DNA of 64,000 nt. It comes from Saccharum officinarum. Taxonomy: Eukaryota; Streptophyta; Magnoliopsida; Poales; Poaceae. Positions 21,206-36,100 of the stretch are shown piece by piece (the stretch's first letter is position 1; every line of letters starts with the position of its first letter). The notes below the pieces were generated by a model. That model did not search any database, had not been told where the DNA came from, and saw nothing but the letters and a program-made list of their open reading frames with translations. Location of the stretch: positions 16,759,955 through 16,823,954 of the forward strand of contig CM036199.1 in NCBI GenBank assembly GCA_020631735.1, written 5' to 3'. Made by a program: the position numbers and the translations under genes.

Positions 21206-21645
21206 GACTACCCGCACTCATGAACCTCTATATTCATCCTCTATACGTCCTAGTCAGCAAGATTCTCTCCTCTATACTCAATTCTCCCGCACCCATTCAT
21301 CCTCTATATCATCCTCTATCCATTCTATTCACTATGGGACCCACTTGTCACTTTATCTAAATATATCCATGTGTGATCTAGTTTTGAAGGATTTATTGAG
21401 AAGAATTTAATGGTGCAATTGAAATTTAATTTGGATTTTTGGTTTGTGAGTTATAGCATTTTTTCCTTTGTTTAGCTAGCGGGGTCCGCCACTACAGAGT
21501 ATAGAGTAAGCACAGTACTACTCTAAATATAAAGTGAGAGAAAGGATAGAGTATCATTTTAGAGTACCCAGTGCAGCAGTTTTTACTCTATATTCATACT
21601 CTAAAGCTTTAAAGTATCGTTTTAGAGTACCCAGTGCGGGTAGCC
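21206..21645. mobile_element. 440-bp MITE, PIF/Harbinger-like, upstream of dioxygenase gene
   Basis: The ends are inverted repeats (left GACTACCCGCACT, right complement GGCTACCCGCACT) flanked by the 3-bp direct repeat TTA (21203-21205 and 21646-21648), as expected for Tourist-like MITEs. The interior is AT-rich with repeats of 'tcctctata' and 'ttttagagtacccagtgc'. No coding capacity. It ends 213 bp before the dioxygenase ATG and so lies in its proximal promoter. Confidence 0.8.
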
Positions 21646-21858
21646 TTAGCCCTGCACTTCTTACTCTTCTCCGACGTCACCTTCGCCACCGACTGCGGCA
21701 TCAGATTATCCTTCTTCTCGATCGGCAACTGGCCGTTGTTGATTCTGCTGCTAATAAATCAGTCCAAGAGAGCCCGAAGCGAAAACACGCACATGGCACA
21801 CGGCTCCTTCCTCCAGGATCGCTAGCCGCAGCAGACGACACCCCACGACGACGTCATC

Positions 21859-24348
21859 ATGCCCGTCGCCGCCGCCTTGGACCGCACGGACGAGCTCCGC
21901 GCGCTGGACGCGACCCTCGCCGGCGTCCGCGGCCTTGTCGCGTCTGGCGCGAAGCAGGTTCCTCGAATCTTCCGCGTCCCCTGCCCGGAGGAGCTACAGC
22001 TACTCCACCACGAGCAACCGCCAGCGGCGGCGGCGACCGTCCCGGTGATTGATCTCAGCGGCGACGACCGCGCAGCCGTGGTGGACGCCGTCCGCGGGGC
22101 GGCGGCGGAGTGGGGGTTCTTCCAGGTCACGGGCCACGGGGTGCCCAAGCAGGTGATGTCAGCAGCGGTGGCGGCGATGCGGGCGTTCCACGAAGCCGAT
22201 GGCGGGGAGGGCAGCGACAAGGCACGGCTCTACTCGCGGGAGCCCGGGAAGGCGGTCAAGTACCACTGCAACTTCGACCTGTACCAGGCGCCCGTGGCCA
22301 ACTGGCGCGACACGCTCTACCTGCGCATGGCACCCGACCCTCCCGCAGCCGACGAGCTGCCGGAGATCTGCCGGTAAGCACCCTCTGTATACATAGTCTG
22401 CCTGTGCTGTGCTATGCTGTGTTGCCCTCTCCATAGCCTACCGGAGATCTGTACTGTCCTCTCTCAGAGATCTGCCGGCGGTGTTTAGTCAAGGCAGGGT
22501 TGCGAACTTGCGATTTGTCAATCACCTGGCTTTAAAATATTGCTAGGAGCAAAATCCATAATAAAATGAGCATGATTAGATCATTCGTGATATGGCGATC
22601 CTGCGTTTAGCATGTGCTTGATTAAATTAACAATAGGAATGAAATGGGTAATAAACTAGTACGCTGGACATATTCGCTGGCAAATTAAACGGGCTTTAAT
22701 GTAAAAACTTTAGCTGTACTTTTGGTTATCAGGAAGACTATATACCTCCTATTGTTGCTGATAGCTTTGATACGTGGATAGTTCCAAGCACACACACATC
22801 TAACTCATACTAGCCTATTTATGGCGCCATATACTATAAAAAATATATATATCTTATGACAAAACTAATAATACTTATTTGATATCATAAATATTAATAC
22901 TTTTTATATATTGTTAATTAAACTTAAGACACTTTAACTTAGTACTATATTAGAATTATATTTTTTGTGTTTTAGACAGTAGATGAGTTGTCAATTATAT
23001 ATACTAAATAAAAATCACAGTTTCTTTTACTGGAGGAGTGTAGCATACCGATAATACTAGTCATGTACTTGTCGTTGTCGAATAAATATAGACTATTTCT
23101 ATCTTCTAAATAATAAAATAATTCCGATACTTTGTTAACACTTATTAATTGTTTTTATGAATTTTAAATAATAAAATACAATAGCACGCCACACGTCCTT
23201 GTCAGACCATGTAACAGTCTACCACTCCTTAAGATTACTTTTGCCGGTTTGTTTGACTTTGTTCCGCTTTAATCAATTCTGTAGTAGCTATAATAACCTT
23301 TTAGGAAATTTTTATTTCTACATATTCTATTATTTACTCCGTTCATTTCAAATTATAGTTCACTTTGTTTTTGTTCAAATCAAACTTTTCAATTACATCA
23401 ATACTTGCAACGTCAAATATACTGTCTACAAGTTCACTTTCCTAAACATCAATACTTGAATTATCCATTGAATATGTTTTAAAATTGTATTTATTTGAAC
23501 TTGTAGATGGTAATATTTTTCTAAAAAAAAAACTCGTTTAAAACCTGAGAGATTTGATTTTGGACAAAGTCAAAGTGAACCATAATTTTGAATGTTTAGG
23601 AAACATTATAATATATATAAGAGTACCTAGGTTACATGTCATTAATATATATATTATGATTTTCAGGGATGCACTATTTGAATACGCCAAACAAGTCAAG
23701 GATTTGGGGGATAGGTTGTTTGAGCTGCTCTCCGAGTCCCTTGGGCTCAAACCGAGCTACTTGACAGACATAGAGTGCAACCAGGGACAGATTATACTTG
23801 GGCACTACTACCCTCCATGCCCCCAGCCTGAAGTCGCCATTGGGACAAGCCGGCATTCAGACTCTGGCTTCCTGACTATACTACTGCAGGACGGAGTGGG
23901 CGGCTTCCAGATCCTCCATGATGACCAGTGGGTCGACGTTACACCTACACCTGGAGCGTTCATCGTGAACATAGCCGATCTCCTGGAGGTAAGATGATGA
24001 GATCATCCAGGCATCAATTCAGCGCACACTTGAATACATTTTTTGAGTGTTTTTGACTGAATTTTCTCCATTGATTGGCATCTTCAGTTGATCTCTAACG
24101 ACAAGTTCAGCAGCATCGAGCATAGAGTGGTAGCGAAGAATGCTGAACCGAGAGTTTCGATCGCGTGCTTTTTCAGCACTCATTTCCACCCCGCTTCGAT
24201 GAGAATGTATGGCCCAATCAAGGAGCTGCTGTCCGAGGACAACCCTCCTTTGTATAAGGAAACACTGGTCAGAGAGTATGTTGCACGTTACTACTCCATT
24301 GGCTTGGATGGCAAGCAGAAGACTGCTCTAGCTGATTTCCGGTTGTGA
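21859..24348 (+). CDS. 2-oxoglutarate/Fe(II)-dependent dioxygenase, ACC-oxidase-homolog type
   Basis: Three exons: 21859-22373, 23667-23988 and 24088-24348, all GT-AG (CCG|GTAAGC...TTTCAG|GGATG; GGAG|GTAAGA...CTTCAG|TTG), giving 365 residues. Residues about 65-165 are the DIOX_N domain ([20 protein letters not shown]). The 2OG-FeII domain carries the iron ligands H235, D237 and H291 and the 2-oxoglutarate-binding R301-x-S303. The start is the first ATG giving the full N-terminus. The family includes ACC-oxidase homologs and benzoxazinoid-pathway DIBOA-glucoside dioxygenase; such soluble enzymes hydroxylate small molecules, but the substrate cannot be told here. The gene appears intact. Intron 1 (1293 bp) holds a MITE-like hairpin. 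A broken duplicate lies at 25677. Confidence 0.92.
23335..23605. mobile_element. MITE-like hairpin element in dioxygenase intron 1
   Basis: The left end (ACTCCGTTCATTTCAAATTATAGTTCACTTTG) is mirrored on the right (CAAAGTGAACCATAATTTTG), giving an inverted repeat of about 20 bp at roughly 250 bp separation. AT-rich and non-coding. The outer boundaries are approximate and I could not fix a target duplication. Confidence 0.5.
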
Positions 24349-24898
24349 ACTCTGGACGAAAAGATTTAACAGCAAGATGCAAACATTGGGACAATCTGTA
24401 TCGTGAAATAATACCAAAGAGAAGATGAACTGAAATCAATTTGGTCCCTGGACGCGTATATTTCTGAAACACATAATAAGATGTTTGTTTTCTATGCCCT
24501 TGAGCATGTACTGCATTTCTTTTTCAATTCCCATATTCCACTCGTAGACAAGATCATTTTGAACAGAGGACTCAAAACCTATTTTGGCTGATGAACAGAA
24601 ATGCAGAAAGTGCTCTGATCATACAACTACTCGGTGTCTTCAGCGCCTCAAGCAAAAGGTATCCCTGAACCTGAAGAGGCCTTTAGTTTCGCATCACATG
24701 GAAATTTTCTATCTGTTCACTTACGTTTCGTGGCATTGTGCTCAGTCAAGGAGCTGCTACTCTACGCTACAAAGAGGCCAAAGAGAGAGCTCACAGGAGA
24801 GGTGATCTCTTTGTCCTTTGCAAGCAGTCAAGCACAATATTTCAGAAATCTCTGTCGACTAAAAATGATTCTAATTATGCAATCGATGATTGATCGCA
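24349..24898. other. 3' flank of dioxygenase gene, no further gene seen
   Basis: Presumably includes the 3' untranslated region (AATAAT near 24408 and AATAAG near 24475 are possible poly-A signals). Short frames at 24584-24805 and 24634-25020 have no recognisable features. Confidence 0.4.
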
Positions 24899-25290
24899 TC
24901 ACATGGAAATTCTGCGTTCCATCAAGAACGAGGATTGGGCTGCGAACAGAGTACTTGCCGGAGACCCACCAGAGGCTTCCTTTTGCCGAGCCACCTTCGG
25001 CGGCGGCGTCACTGTGCTGAACCTCACCCTGAAGTCTGTCTTCTGGTTCACAGAGCCGAACTCTAGCCACGGTGGCACCACCTCGACGGCGACGCTTGGC
25101 GGTGCCACGACCTCCGCCGTGTAGGCCAAGACAGCCTGACTGACGTTGCTCACTGTGCGCCTCACCTCGACCACCGGCGCAGCCTCCGTGAGCGTCACCA
25201 GGAACGACGGGTAGTTGAGGTCCTTGCCCTCGATCTTGCTGACCGTCGCGCAGCTCATGTTCTGCAATGGCTGCGTGATGATTTCGCAAT
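24899..25290 (-). pseudogene. Subtilisin-like protease C-terminal fragment
   Basis: The minus-strand frame has the fibronectin-III-like terminal domain of plant subtilases (S8 family): 'SKIEGKDLNYPSF', 'VVEVRRTVSNVSQAVLAYTA' and 'VPPWLEFGSVNQKTDFRVRF'. The conserved end 'WVSGKYSVRSPI' is in a different frame at about 24930-24965, so there is a frameshift. The catalytic domain, propeptide and signal peptide are absent. Plant subtilases are secreted serine proteases; this is a non-functional scrap of one. Confidence 0.85.
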
Positions 25291-25453
25291 GGATGATCGA
25301 TCGAATCACTAGTCCTAGTACTAGAATAATATGTTTCGTTGAAACTTGGACCCGAAAGGGCAGTTCTCTCGGTGAAATCTCATTATTCAGCTTTAATTCA
25401 AATAGAGGTTCCCAACTTAAACAAAATGGTTTCGAGGTTAAAGGCTCCAATTG

Positions 25454-25676
25454 AAGATCAAAATTTTTATTTGGTATCTTCCTAGAGGAGTGATCCTAAA
25501 AAAAGATAACTTAGCCAAACGCAATTGGTAAAGTAGTAAAAAGTGTTGCTTTTGTCACAAAAATGAGACAATTAAACACTTGTTCTTTCAATGTCATTTT
25601 GCCCCGGTACTGTTTGGAGCTGCGTACATATTGGTTTAAGCCTTTGCCAACCTTATAGTATTTCTCATATGTTTGG
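25454..25676 (+). pseudogene. LINE zf-RVT scrap
   Basis: The + frame from 25454 reads KIKIFIWYLPRGV, then DNLAKRNW, CCFCHKNETIKHLFFQC: the zinc-binding domain after LINE reverse transcriptase. One stop interrupts it. It abuts the duplicated dioxygenase fragment at about 25677. Confidence 0.7.
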
Positions 25677-25985
25677 GCGTCATTTTCCGCGTCCCCTACC
25701 TAGAGGAGCTATTGCCACTCTGCCATGAACAACCGCCAGCGGCGGCGGCGACCATCCCAGTGATCGATCTCAGCGGTGGCGACCGCGCAGCCGTGGTGGA
25801 CGCCGTCCCGCGGGGCGGCGGCGGAGTGGGGGTTCTTCCAGGTCACGGGCACGGGGTGCTCGAGCAGGTGATGTCAGCAGCGGTGGCGGCGATGCGGGCG
25901 TTCCACGAAGCCGATGGCGGGGATGGCAGCGATAAGGCGCGGCTCTACTCGCGGAGCCCGGGAAGGCGGTCAAGTACCACTGCAA
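25677..25985 (+). pseudogene. Partial duplicate of the dioxygenase exon 1
   Basis: Highly similar to about codons 35-140 of the intact gene at 21859 ([30 protein letters not shown]). It lacks the start region and is cut by the N gap at 25986. Relative to the intact copy it has three single-base indels: an extra C near 25808, one C fewer near 25850, and one G fewer near 25956, which break the frame. All lie in GC runs next to an assembly gap, so sequencing error is possible. The similarity implies recent tandem duplication. Confidence 0.85.
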
Positions 25986-26085
25986 NNNNNNNNNNNNNNN
26001 NNNNNNNNNNNNNNNNNNNNNNNNNNNNNNNNNNNNNNNNNNNNNNNNNNNNNNNNNNNNNNNNNNNNNNNNNNNNNNNNNNNNN
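25986..26085. other. Assembly gap (100 N)
   Basis: Exactly 100 Ns, the usual placeholder for a gap of unknown size. The rest of the dioxygenase duplicate may lie here. Confidence 0.99.
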
Positions 26086-28054
26086 TTGATGCTAGAGGCG
26101 GGGGTGAATAGCCTATTAAAATTTTCTACAACGACAAGCTTAAACAAGTTTATCAATTAACACAATAGCGAGATGCGAGTTTTGCTTAGCCTATGGTGTT
26201 TGCAAGCCACCTAATATCAAATTCACAATTCTAGTATTTGCACTCAACCGCACAAGTCAAACCGAGAAGGTAAGTACAAACTACAACTAGCAAGCTACAC
26301 AAAGAATACTCTAGCTAAGCTAACTAGCTAGCAAAGATAACTAAAAAATTAATACAAGGAGATAGGAGGGTATCACCGAGGGGGCGAAGATTGAAGCCAA
26401 CCAATATGATCAACAATGAATACCAAGATAACCACACACCGGGATCAATCAATCACAATATGAAAAGTGATGACACGAAGATTTATCCCGAGGTTCACGT
26501 GCTTGCCGGCACGCTAGTCCCCGTTGTGTCCCTCTTCACCACGGTTCGGTGGCTAATCGCGTCACACACCGAGCCTCTCAAAGGCGCCACAAGACCTACC
26601 AAATGGCAAAAGGTTGCAATGACACGAGCAATATACTAATGTTGCCTTTGGCGCTTCGCCGAGGTAGGCACAAACCCCTCACAATCACCGGAGGTGGCCA
26701 AGAACAATCACCAACTCTTGTCAACGCCTCCAAGCTGCTCCAAGCCGTCTAGTGGCGGCAACCACCAAGAGAAACAAGAATCCCGCAGCAAATCAACCAC
26801 CAAGTGCAACTAGATGCAATCTCACAATGCAAATGCACTTGGATCACTCAATCTCACTTCGAATATGCAAAGAAGCAAGAGAGATGAGTGGGAGGGAGGA
26901 GTTGCTTAGCTCAAAGTGCTCACAAGTATGTCAAATGTTCGAGAGAGGGAGCCTTGAGCCGGCCAACAAGTATTTATAGACGTACCCCTTCGAATATAGC
27001 CGTTAGAAACTTAAACAGCCGAAATCGGACTGACCGGACGCGCTGGTCAAACTGACCGGACGCGCCGGTCGACCCAACGGCTAACTCGTGAAGTACTGGA
27101 CCGGACGCGCTGGTCCAAACGACCGGACGCGCTGGTCGCCCAACGGCTAACTGGAAGCAACGACCAGACGCGCTGGTCCAACTGACCGGACGCACGGGAC
27201 GAAGGACGCGCTGGTCCCGTGAAGGACCGGACGCGCTGGTCGCCTGAGCAGCGCTCAACAAAATAGTGACCGGACGCGCTGAAGAAAATGACCGGACGCG
27301 ACAAAGACAACGTCCGGTTAGAGTCCAGTAAGCTCCTTGAACGACCGGACGCGTCCGATCATCAGTGACCGGACGCGCTCGCGTCCGATCATCGAACTGA
27401 AAAATACGCAGACACTGAACACTGACCGGACGCGTCCGGTCATGCAAGGACCGCGTCCGGTTCAGCGTCCGGTCACCTCTGTGACCTCCGTTCGCCTCCG
27501 TTTCTTTTCTGGACTTCCGGCGTAGTGGAAAATAATCGTTTCAACTTCTCGAAAACGCCTGAATCCCGCCTCGCAAGCTCGGCGGGAGGGAGAGAGGAAC
27601 CAAAACCTCTCTACCGCTCAAACTCCACCGCCGTCGCAAACGTGCTAACATCACCAAGTGATCTCGTCATGTGTGAGTGTGTTAGCATTTTCACAATCAT
27701 TTTTCGAGGCGATATTAGTTCTATCCAAATGCATATGATCATGAAATGCACATCTAGAGGCACTTAGGAGTTCAATAGCCGCGTCATTCCCCTCTTTATA
27801 GTACGGCTATCTATCCTATAATGTAACCACACCCACTAGGTATCTTGGTTACTAAAACACAACCCTTAAGCATATACCTTTGTCTTGATCACGTAGGGTT
27901 GCCGTCCAAATCAAGTGTGGCCATCATGATCACCATGTCCATCTTGCCACCAAACCTTGGAGTGTACTAATCCTCATATGCTACATACAACTTAGGCATA
28001 GGATTAGTACTTAGGCATTGTCACTAATTACCAACACCAAACATAGGACTTTCA
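26086..28054 (-). mobile_element. SIRE/Maximus-like Copia LTR fragment
   Basis: It starts at the gap with 'ctagaggcgggggtgaatag', a terminal motif I associate with SIRE-type LTRs of grasses, and ends at 'aggactttca' (TGAAAGTCC on the minus strand). The 27.0-27.5 kb part is packed with GACCGGACGCG motifs. No coding region. The lineage assignment is from recall of family features; the left end is truncated by the gap. Confidence 0.6.
27028..27475. repeat. Cluster of GGACGCG palindromic motifs
   Basis: About 17 copies of GACCGGACGCG or close variants, many followed by CTGGTC or CCGGTC so that each unit is partly self-complementary. Some occur as the perfect palindrome-like TGACCGGACGCGTCCGGTCA. 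Spacing is irregular (about 15-50 bp), so this is not a simple tandem array. Confidence 0.85.
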
Positions 28055-28935
28055 AGCGGCCAGCTATGCCTACGCCTGGCCTGGTCTGGCCACTTTGGAT
28101 CTTTGATGTCGCGAACTAAGGACGAGCGTCGCAGCGGCGCCAAAGTTGAAGTGGCCATGATCTTTTGGTGGGGAATGGTGGCGTCGGTTGCACCACGGCA
28201 ACACCTCGACGCGGCGGGGATGGGGCTTGGCGCTCAGCTGCGAGGCACGGGGCACGACACATAGGGCGCAGGACGGGGCACCTTGGTGCGTGGGAAGGGG
28301 CGCAGCGAGGCGGAGCGTGGACGGCGAGGGAGCGATGGAGTGCGGCACGGCGACAAACGCAGCCAGGGAAGGGGCGTTGCGTGACTTGCAATGGCGAGGC
28401 GGAGAGAAGGCGCGGTGAAGCCCTGACGCAAAGGGAAGCAAGTGGGGATTGATGATTTTTTTCTATTTTTTTATTAGAGAAGGTCGTGGCCACCGAGGGG
28501 GATTGTTGGACCTGTGTTTTTACCATAATTGGCTTGATAGCCCAATTCAGTATTCAGCTGGTAGAATTTGATATAGACGGCATCCGCTCTGGTACTCCCT
28601 TCTTAAAAAATAGCACGAATATCAAATCAGACAATTAAAGAAATTAACTATTTTATATTATTTTGCACCTGGGCAGCCCGTCCAAGACCAGCTTGAGCCT
28701 AGCCCTCATCCAGATGGGAACTAACGTCTGTGGAAGTCTCCGTGAGACCGTGACTCCGTATTGACACCGCCGTTTCACTCGTCGCCATCACTCGGTACTC
28801 CGCCACCGATCCCATTTGTTCGTGGCTTGCGGCAAGGGCTACGGCGGCGCCGACGAGGCCATTGAGGAAGAAGACGCCATGCCACCGACCACCGCATCCC
28901 CGTCGCCCCTACCGCGCCTCCTTCCCCCTCCGTCC
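28055..28935. other. GC-rich then AT-rich spacer, no gene seen
   Basis: 28070-28450 is GC-rich with overlapping frames on both strands that show no domain or motif. 28528-28700 is AT-rich. I could not assign any of it. Confidence 0.4.
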
Positions 28936-31960
<3,025 letters not shown>

Positions 31961-32064
31961 GATATGTTCTACTAAAAGGACCAACCAGCTGATCTACGAT
32001 CAGTACGTAGAGTTTTCAGTGTAAAAATAAATGAAAAACAATATTTTAGCCGGGTTCAGGCTGA

Positions 32065-33024
32065 GAAAATATTTATGCACGCCGAAGGAGGACGACGACT
32101 ACCGGAGCTGGCGGAGGATTGACCGCGGGCACCTGTACGCGTCCAAGAGCGTGCAGGAACTGGCGGGTGCTGTGGGCGTGGGTGAACGAGTCCGACAGCG
32201 AGGCCGACAACGTCGCCCGGGGCTGGTTCGGCCTTCGGTCGTTCGCGCGGGCGCTGTGGCTGGACGGCGGCGGGAAGCAGCTGGTGCAGTGGCCCGTGGA
32301 GGAGATCGAGACGCTGAGGACGAGGCGCGCGGCGCCGCTGCCGCATGGCGCGGAGGTGGATCCCGCCGGCGGGCTGCACGGGGTCACCGGCATCGTGAGC
32401 TCGTAGGCGGACGTGGACGTCGTGTTCGAGACAGTGGCAGATCTAGAAAATAAGCTAGGAGGGGCTTATCTCATAATCTTTCATCCCTAGCCTCTCTTCT
32501 AAGCTTGAATATGTGCAAATTTTTAGCGGGGGCTTAGGAGGGGCTTCATGGTCCGAGCAGCGGTAGCGGGGGCTCGAGCCCACCTTCGCCCCGGTGCTGG
32601 ATCCGCCCCTGGTTCGAGATCCCGAGCGTGAGGCAGGCCTCGGGCCTCGACCCCAGCGGGCTGGCTGACCCCGACGCGCTGTGCCTGGAGAAGGGTGCCT
32701 CCGTGCAAGGCGGCGTCAGCCCGTTCGGGCTGCTGGTGATGGCTTCCGGCGACCTGCACGAGCACACCGCCGCGTTCTTCAACGTGTTCAGGGCTTCAGG
32801 CTCCTCCACGAATACACTGTTCTCATGTGCACGGACCTCAGCAGGCACAGAAACTGAGCAATCCTTTTGCGGCCTGAACTTGACATGGCAATGAATCTGC
32901 CAATCTGTGAACCTCAAATCAAATGCGTAGGTCCTCCACGAAGGCAGACGTGTATAAGCCAACGCATGGAGGGTTCGTCAACGTGGACATCAAGAAAGAC
33001 ATGAGCATATCGTTAATAACATTG
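32065..33024 (+). pseudogene. GH32 beta-fructofuranosidase copy A (broken)
   Basis: It matches the second half of plant acid invertases / fructan exohydrolases: '[13 protein letters not shown]', '[12 protein letters not shown]', '[23 protein letters not shown]', 'EKGASVQGGVSPFGLLVMASG', then a second exon (32931-33024) with 'STKADVYKPTHGGFVNVD'. Lesions: a TAG stop at 32404 (SS*ADVDVV), a 180-bp hAT MITE at 32432, a frameshift near 32810, and a donor GT changed to GC at 32852. The N-terminal catalytic part and the last exon are missing. Intron sequence is almost identical to copy C, so A and C are recent duplicates. GH32 enzymes hydrolyse sucrose or fructans in cell wall or vacuole; this copy cannot. 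Confidence 0.9.
32432..32611. mobile_element. hAT-type MITE (180 bp) in GH32 copy A
   Basis: The ends CAGTGGCAGATCTAG and (complement) CAGGGGCGGATCCAG form hAT-like inverted repeats. The 8-bp TSD GTTCGAGA flanks it at 32424-32431 and 32612-32619. It splits the coding sequence between 'VVFE' and 'IPS'. Confidence 0.95.
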
Positions 33025-33197
33025 GTGAGCTTCTTAGAGTAAAATCTCGCAGTTTTTTTAATTATTAATTGCAAATCTAAAAGCTGTTATATAAAAATTT
33101 GATATATGGCAGCCTATAAGCCTCTCAACGGCCGATAGGAAACCTGTCGGGCGCTCCATCGCCGATAGGCGACGCTGTCAGTATCTGGAGCGCCGAC

Positions 33198-36100
33198 CAC
33201 GGGCGAAGCCACGTTGTGGCTGCTGGATGCCCAGGCACCCACGGCAAAATCGTAAACACGTTATGAGGAACAGATTTCCACCGTCTGTGCACCCCCTTGG
33301 GCCAAAAGAAGGCACCCCCACCTGCCGGCCCAAGCCCATCACATAGGCAGCTTGCTTCCAGGCGAAGGATGTCGAGTCTGTACGGGACTACGGGAAACTT
33401 TCCTGGCCGCGCGCGAGTCCGCGTGTGGAGAGGAGGCCACGGCGTTTCGCCTGACGGAGCGAGCGACGCGCCGACGCCGACGAAGATCCGCTGGAGTGCT
33501 GGTCGTAGAGCCTCTTCCCCTTCCCTGCTTGCCTTTCCCTGTCGTCGAGCCTAGCCAAAGCGCTAGACGGCCGCGGCAACGCCAGATGTGAGCGCCCGAC
33601 GCCCGACGGCCTCTCTGGCTCTCTCTGTTCTGGACTTTTTTGTCCAAAAGAAAAGGCAAGGAATCAAACCCCCCCAATTTATTTATCTTGTATTTCAATC
33701 AAGTTAATTAAGCCTCACATCCGATTTCGATTTTTCCTGGCTAGTGTGTTAATTGGGGTTTTCTCTTTTTAGGGTTACTGTGTTAATTGGGGTTTTCTCT
33801 TTTTAGTATATGCATATACATTTATGACACTATCTATTTGCAATTTGATTATGCTTGCAAATGATAGGTAATCATGGAGAGGTTTTTTTAAAAGGAAAGC
33901 TCAAGACATAGTCACTGCCAACAATAACAGAAATTTATGTCTAGATGATCTCAATTGGGAAGAGGAGATTAAATATGATCCAGGTTTGAGAAAACAAATT
34001 GATGCTTACCATCCTAACCATAGAGAAAAAGTCAGAAGAAAATATTTGGAAAATGGACCTTGCCAGCCTCGCACATGTAATTTTCCTGTGTCAGATATTG
34101 GAGACAAGCCAAGAATATTTATCTCGGAATGGTTTGATGAATTTGGAAGTTGGCTTGAATATAGCGAGTCGAAGGACAGAGCATATTGTTTTTGTTGTTT
34201 CTTATTCAGAGAGAAGAAGGATGCAGGATATGAATCATTTGTAGTTAATGGTTGGAATGATTATCATAGGAAAGCAAGGCTAAAGTCACATGTTGGTGAT
34301 GTTGGCGGCTTACACTATAATGCAATGAAGAAGTGCGATGATTTGTTACAAAGACAACAACACATAGATGTTGCTTACAATCAGATAAGTGAGACTGCTA
34401 AAAAGGCTTATTTTACTCGGTTGAATGGATCCATTGATACTGCTAGGCTATTGTTGAAGCAAGGATTGCCTTTTCGTGGCCATGATGAGTCACTAGCATC
34501 CAACAACAGAGGGAACTTCAAGGAGTTTTATGATTGCTTAGCACAACATGATCCAGAGTTACGCAAAGCGGTGAGTACAAATGTTGCAGCTAATAGTTGT
34601 TTGCTAGCTCCTAAAATTCAAAGGGACATTGTTGAATGTTTTGCAAATGAGATTGTAGACTCTATCCTTGAAGAACTTGGCAATGATGTGTTTTGCTTGC
34701 TAGTTGATGAGTCAAGAGATGTTTCTTGCAAGGAACAAATGGTTGTGGTCTTGAGGTATGTTGACAAATGTGGGATCGTGAAAGAGAGGTTTGTTGGTAT
34801 TGTGCATGTGACTGAAACAACTTCTTCTCACCTGAAGTCATCTATTGATTCTCTACTTGCAAAGTTTAAACTAAGCTTAAAATAAGTTCGAGGCCAAGGA
34901 TATGATGGTGCTAGCAATATGCGAGGTGAGTTCAATGGCTTGCAATCATTGATCATGAGAGAAAGTAGGTCAGCTTATTATGTGCATTGTTTTGCTCACC
35001 AACTTCAATTAGTCATTGTGGCTGTTGTGAGAAAACATAAGGGTGTAAGCAATTTTTTAAGCATGATTTCTATCTTATTAAATGTGGTGGGTGGATCAGC
35101 TAAGAGACGGGATATGATTAGAGATATTAATCATGAACAAGTGACAATGGCATTAGGTTGTGGGCAACTTGAGACCGGCACAGGGTTAAATCAAGAGCAA
35201 TGCCTTCAAAGACCCGGAGATACTCGTTGGAGTTCTCATTACAAAACTTTCAAAAGTTTAGTCAACATGTTTCCTACAATAGTTGAAGTGCTAAAAGTTG
35301 TTGAAAAGGATGACAGAGATTGGAAAAATAGAGATCAAGCATCAAATCTTCTAGTATACTTCAAATCATTTGACTTTGCCTTTTATTTGCATCTCATGTT
35401 GACTACATTAACTGCCACAAATGCCCTGTCATTAGCATTGCAAAGGAAGGATCAAGACATTGTTAATGCCATTGGATGTGTGAAAGCAACTAGACTCCAT
35501 TTGAATAATCTTAGAAGAGATGGGTGGGACAAATTATTAGATGAAGTGAATGAGTTTTGTGACAAGCATGAAATTGACCGAGTGGAAATGGGAGATGCAT
35601 ATGTTGATCCCCGACAACCTAGAAAAAAATCAAGAATTACATACAAGCATCACTATGAAGTGGATTGTTATAATGATGTTATTGATTGGCTAGTTCAAGA
35701 GCTTGATAGCCGCTTTAGTGAGACAAGCTCTCAATTGCTTGTTTGCTCGGCTGCTTTCGACCCAAGGGATCAATTTCATGCTTTTGATGTGGAGACTTTG
35801 ATGAGCTTAGCAAAACTATATCCTGATGATTTTAGTTCTGATGAGTTGAGGGACCTTAGCCATGATCTTTGCCTTTACATTGCTGACGTGCGAGAAGATG
35901 CTAGATTCTCCAACATCAACACTATTGGTGAGCTCTCTCAAAAAATGGTTGAGGTAGGGAAATACCAACGTTATCCGTTGGTCTATTGACTTTTGAAGCT
36001 TGTACTGGTACTGCCTGTCGCTACTGCAACAGTTGAGAGATGCTTTTCTGGAATGAAGATTGTCAAAACAAGTTTGTCTAATCGCATGGGTGATCAACAC

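Noticed and set aside
25986..26156. Frames crossing the N gap
   Set aside because: Unknown bases; meaningless as coding evidence.
28070..28526. Overlapping frames of 65-136 codons on both strands
   Set aside because: GC-rich composition artefacts with no motif, domain or splice context.
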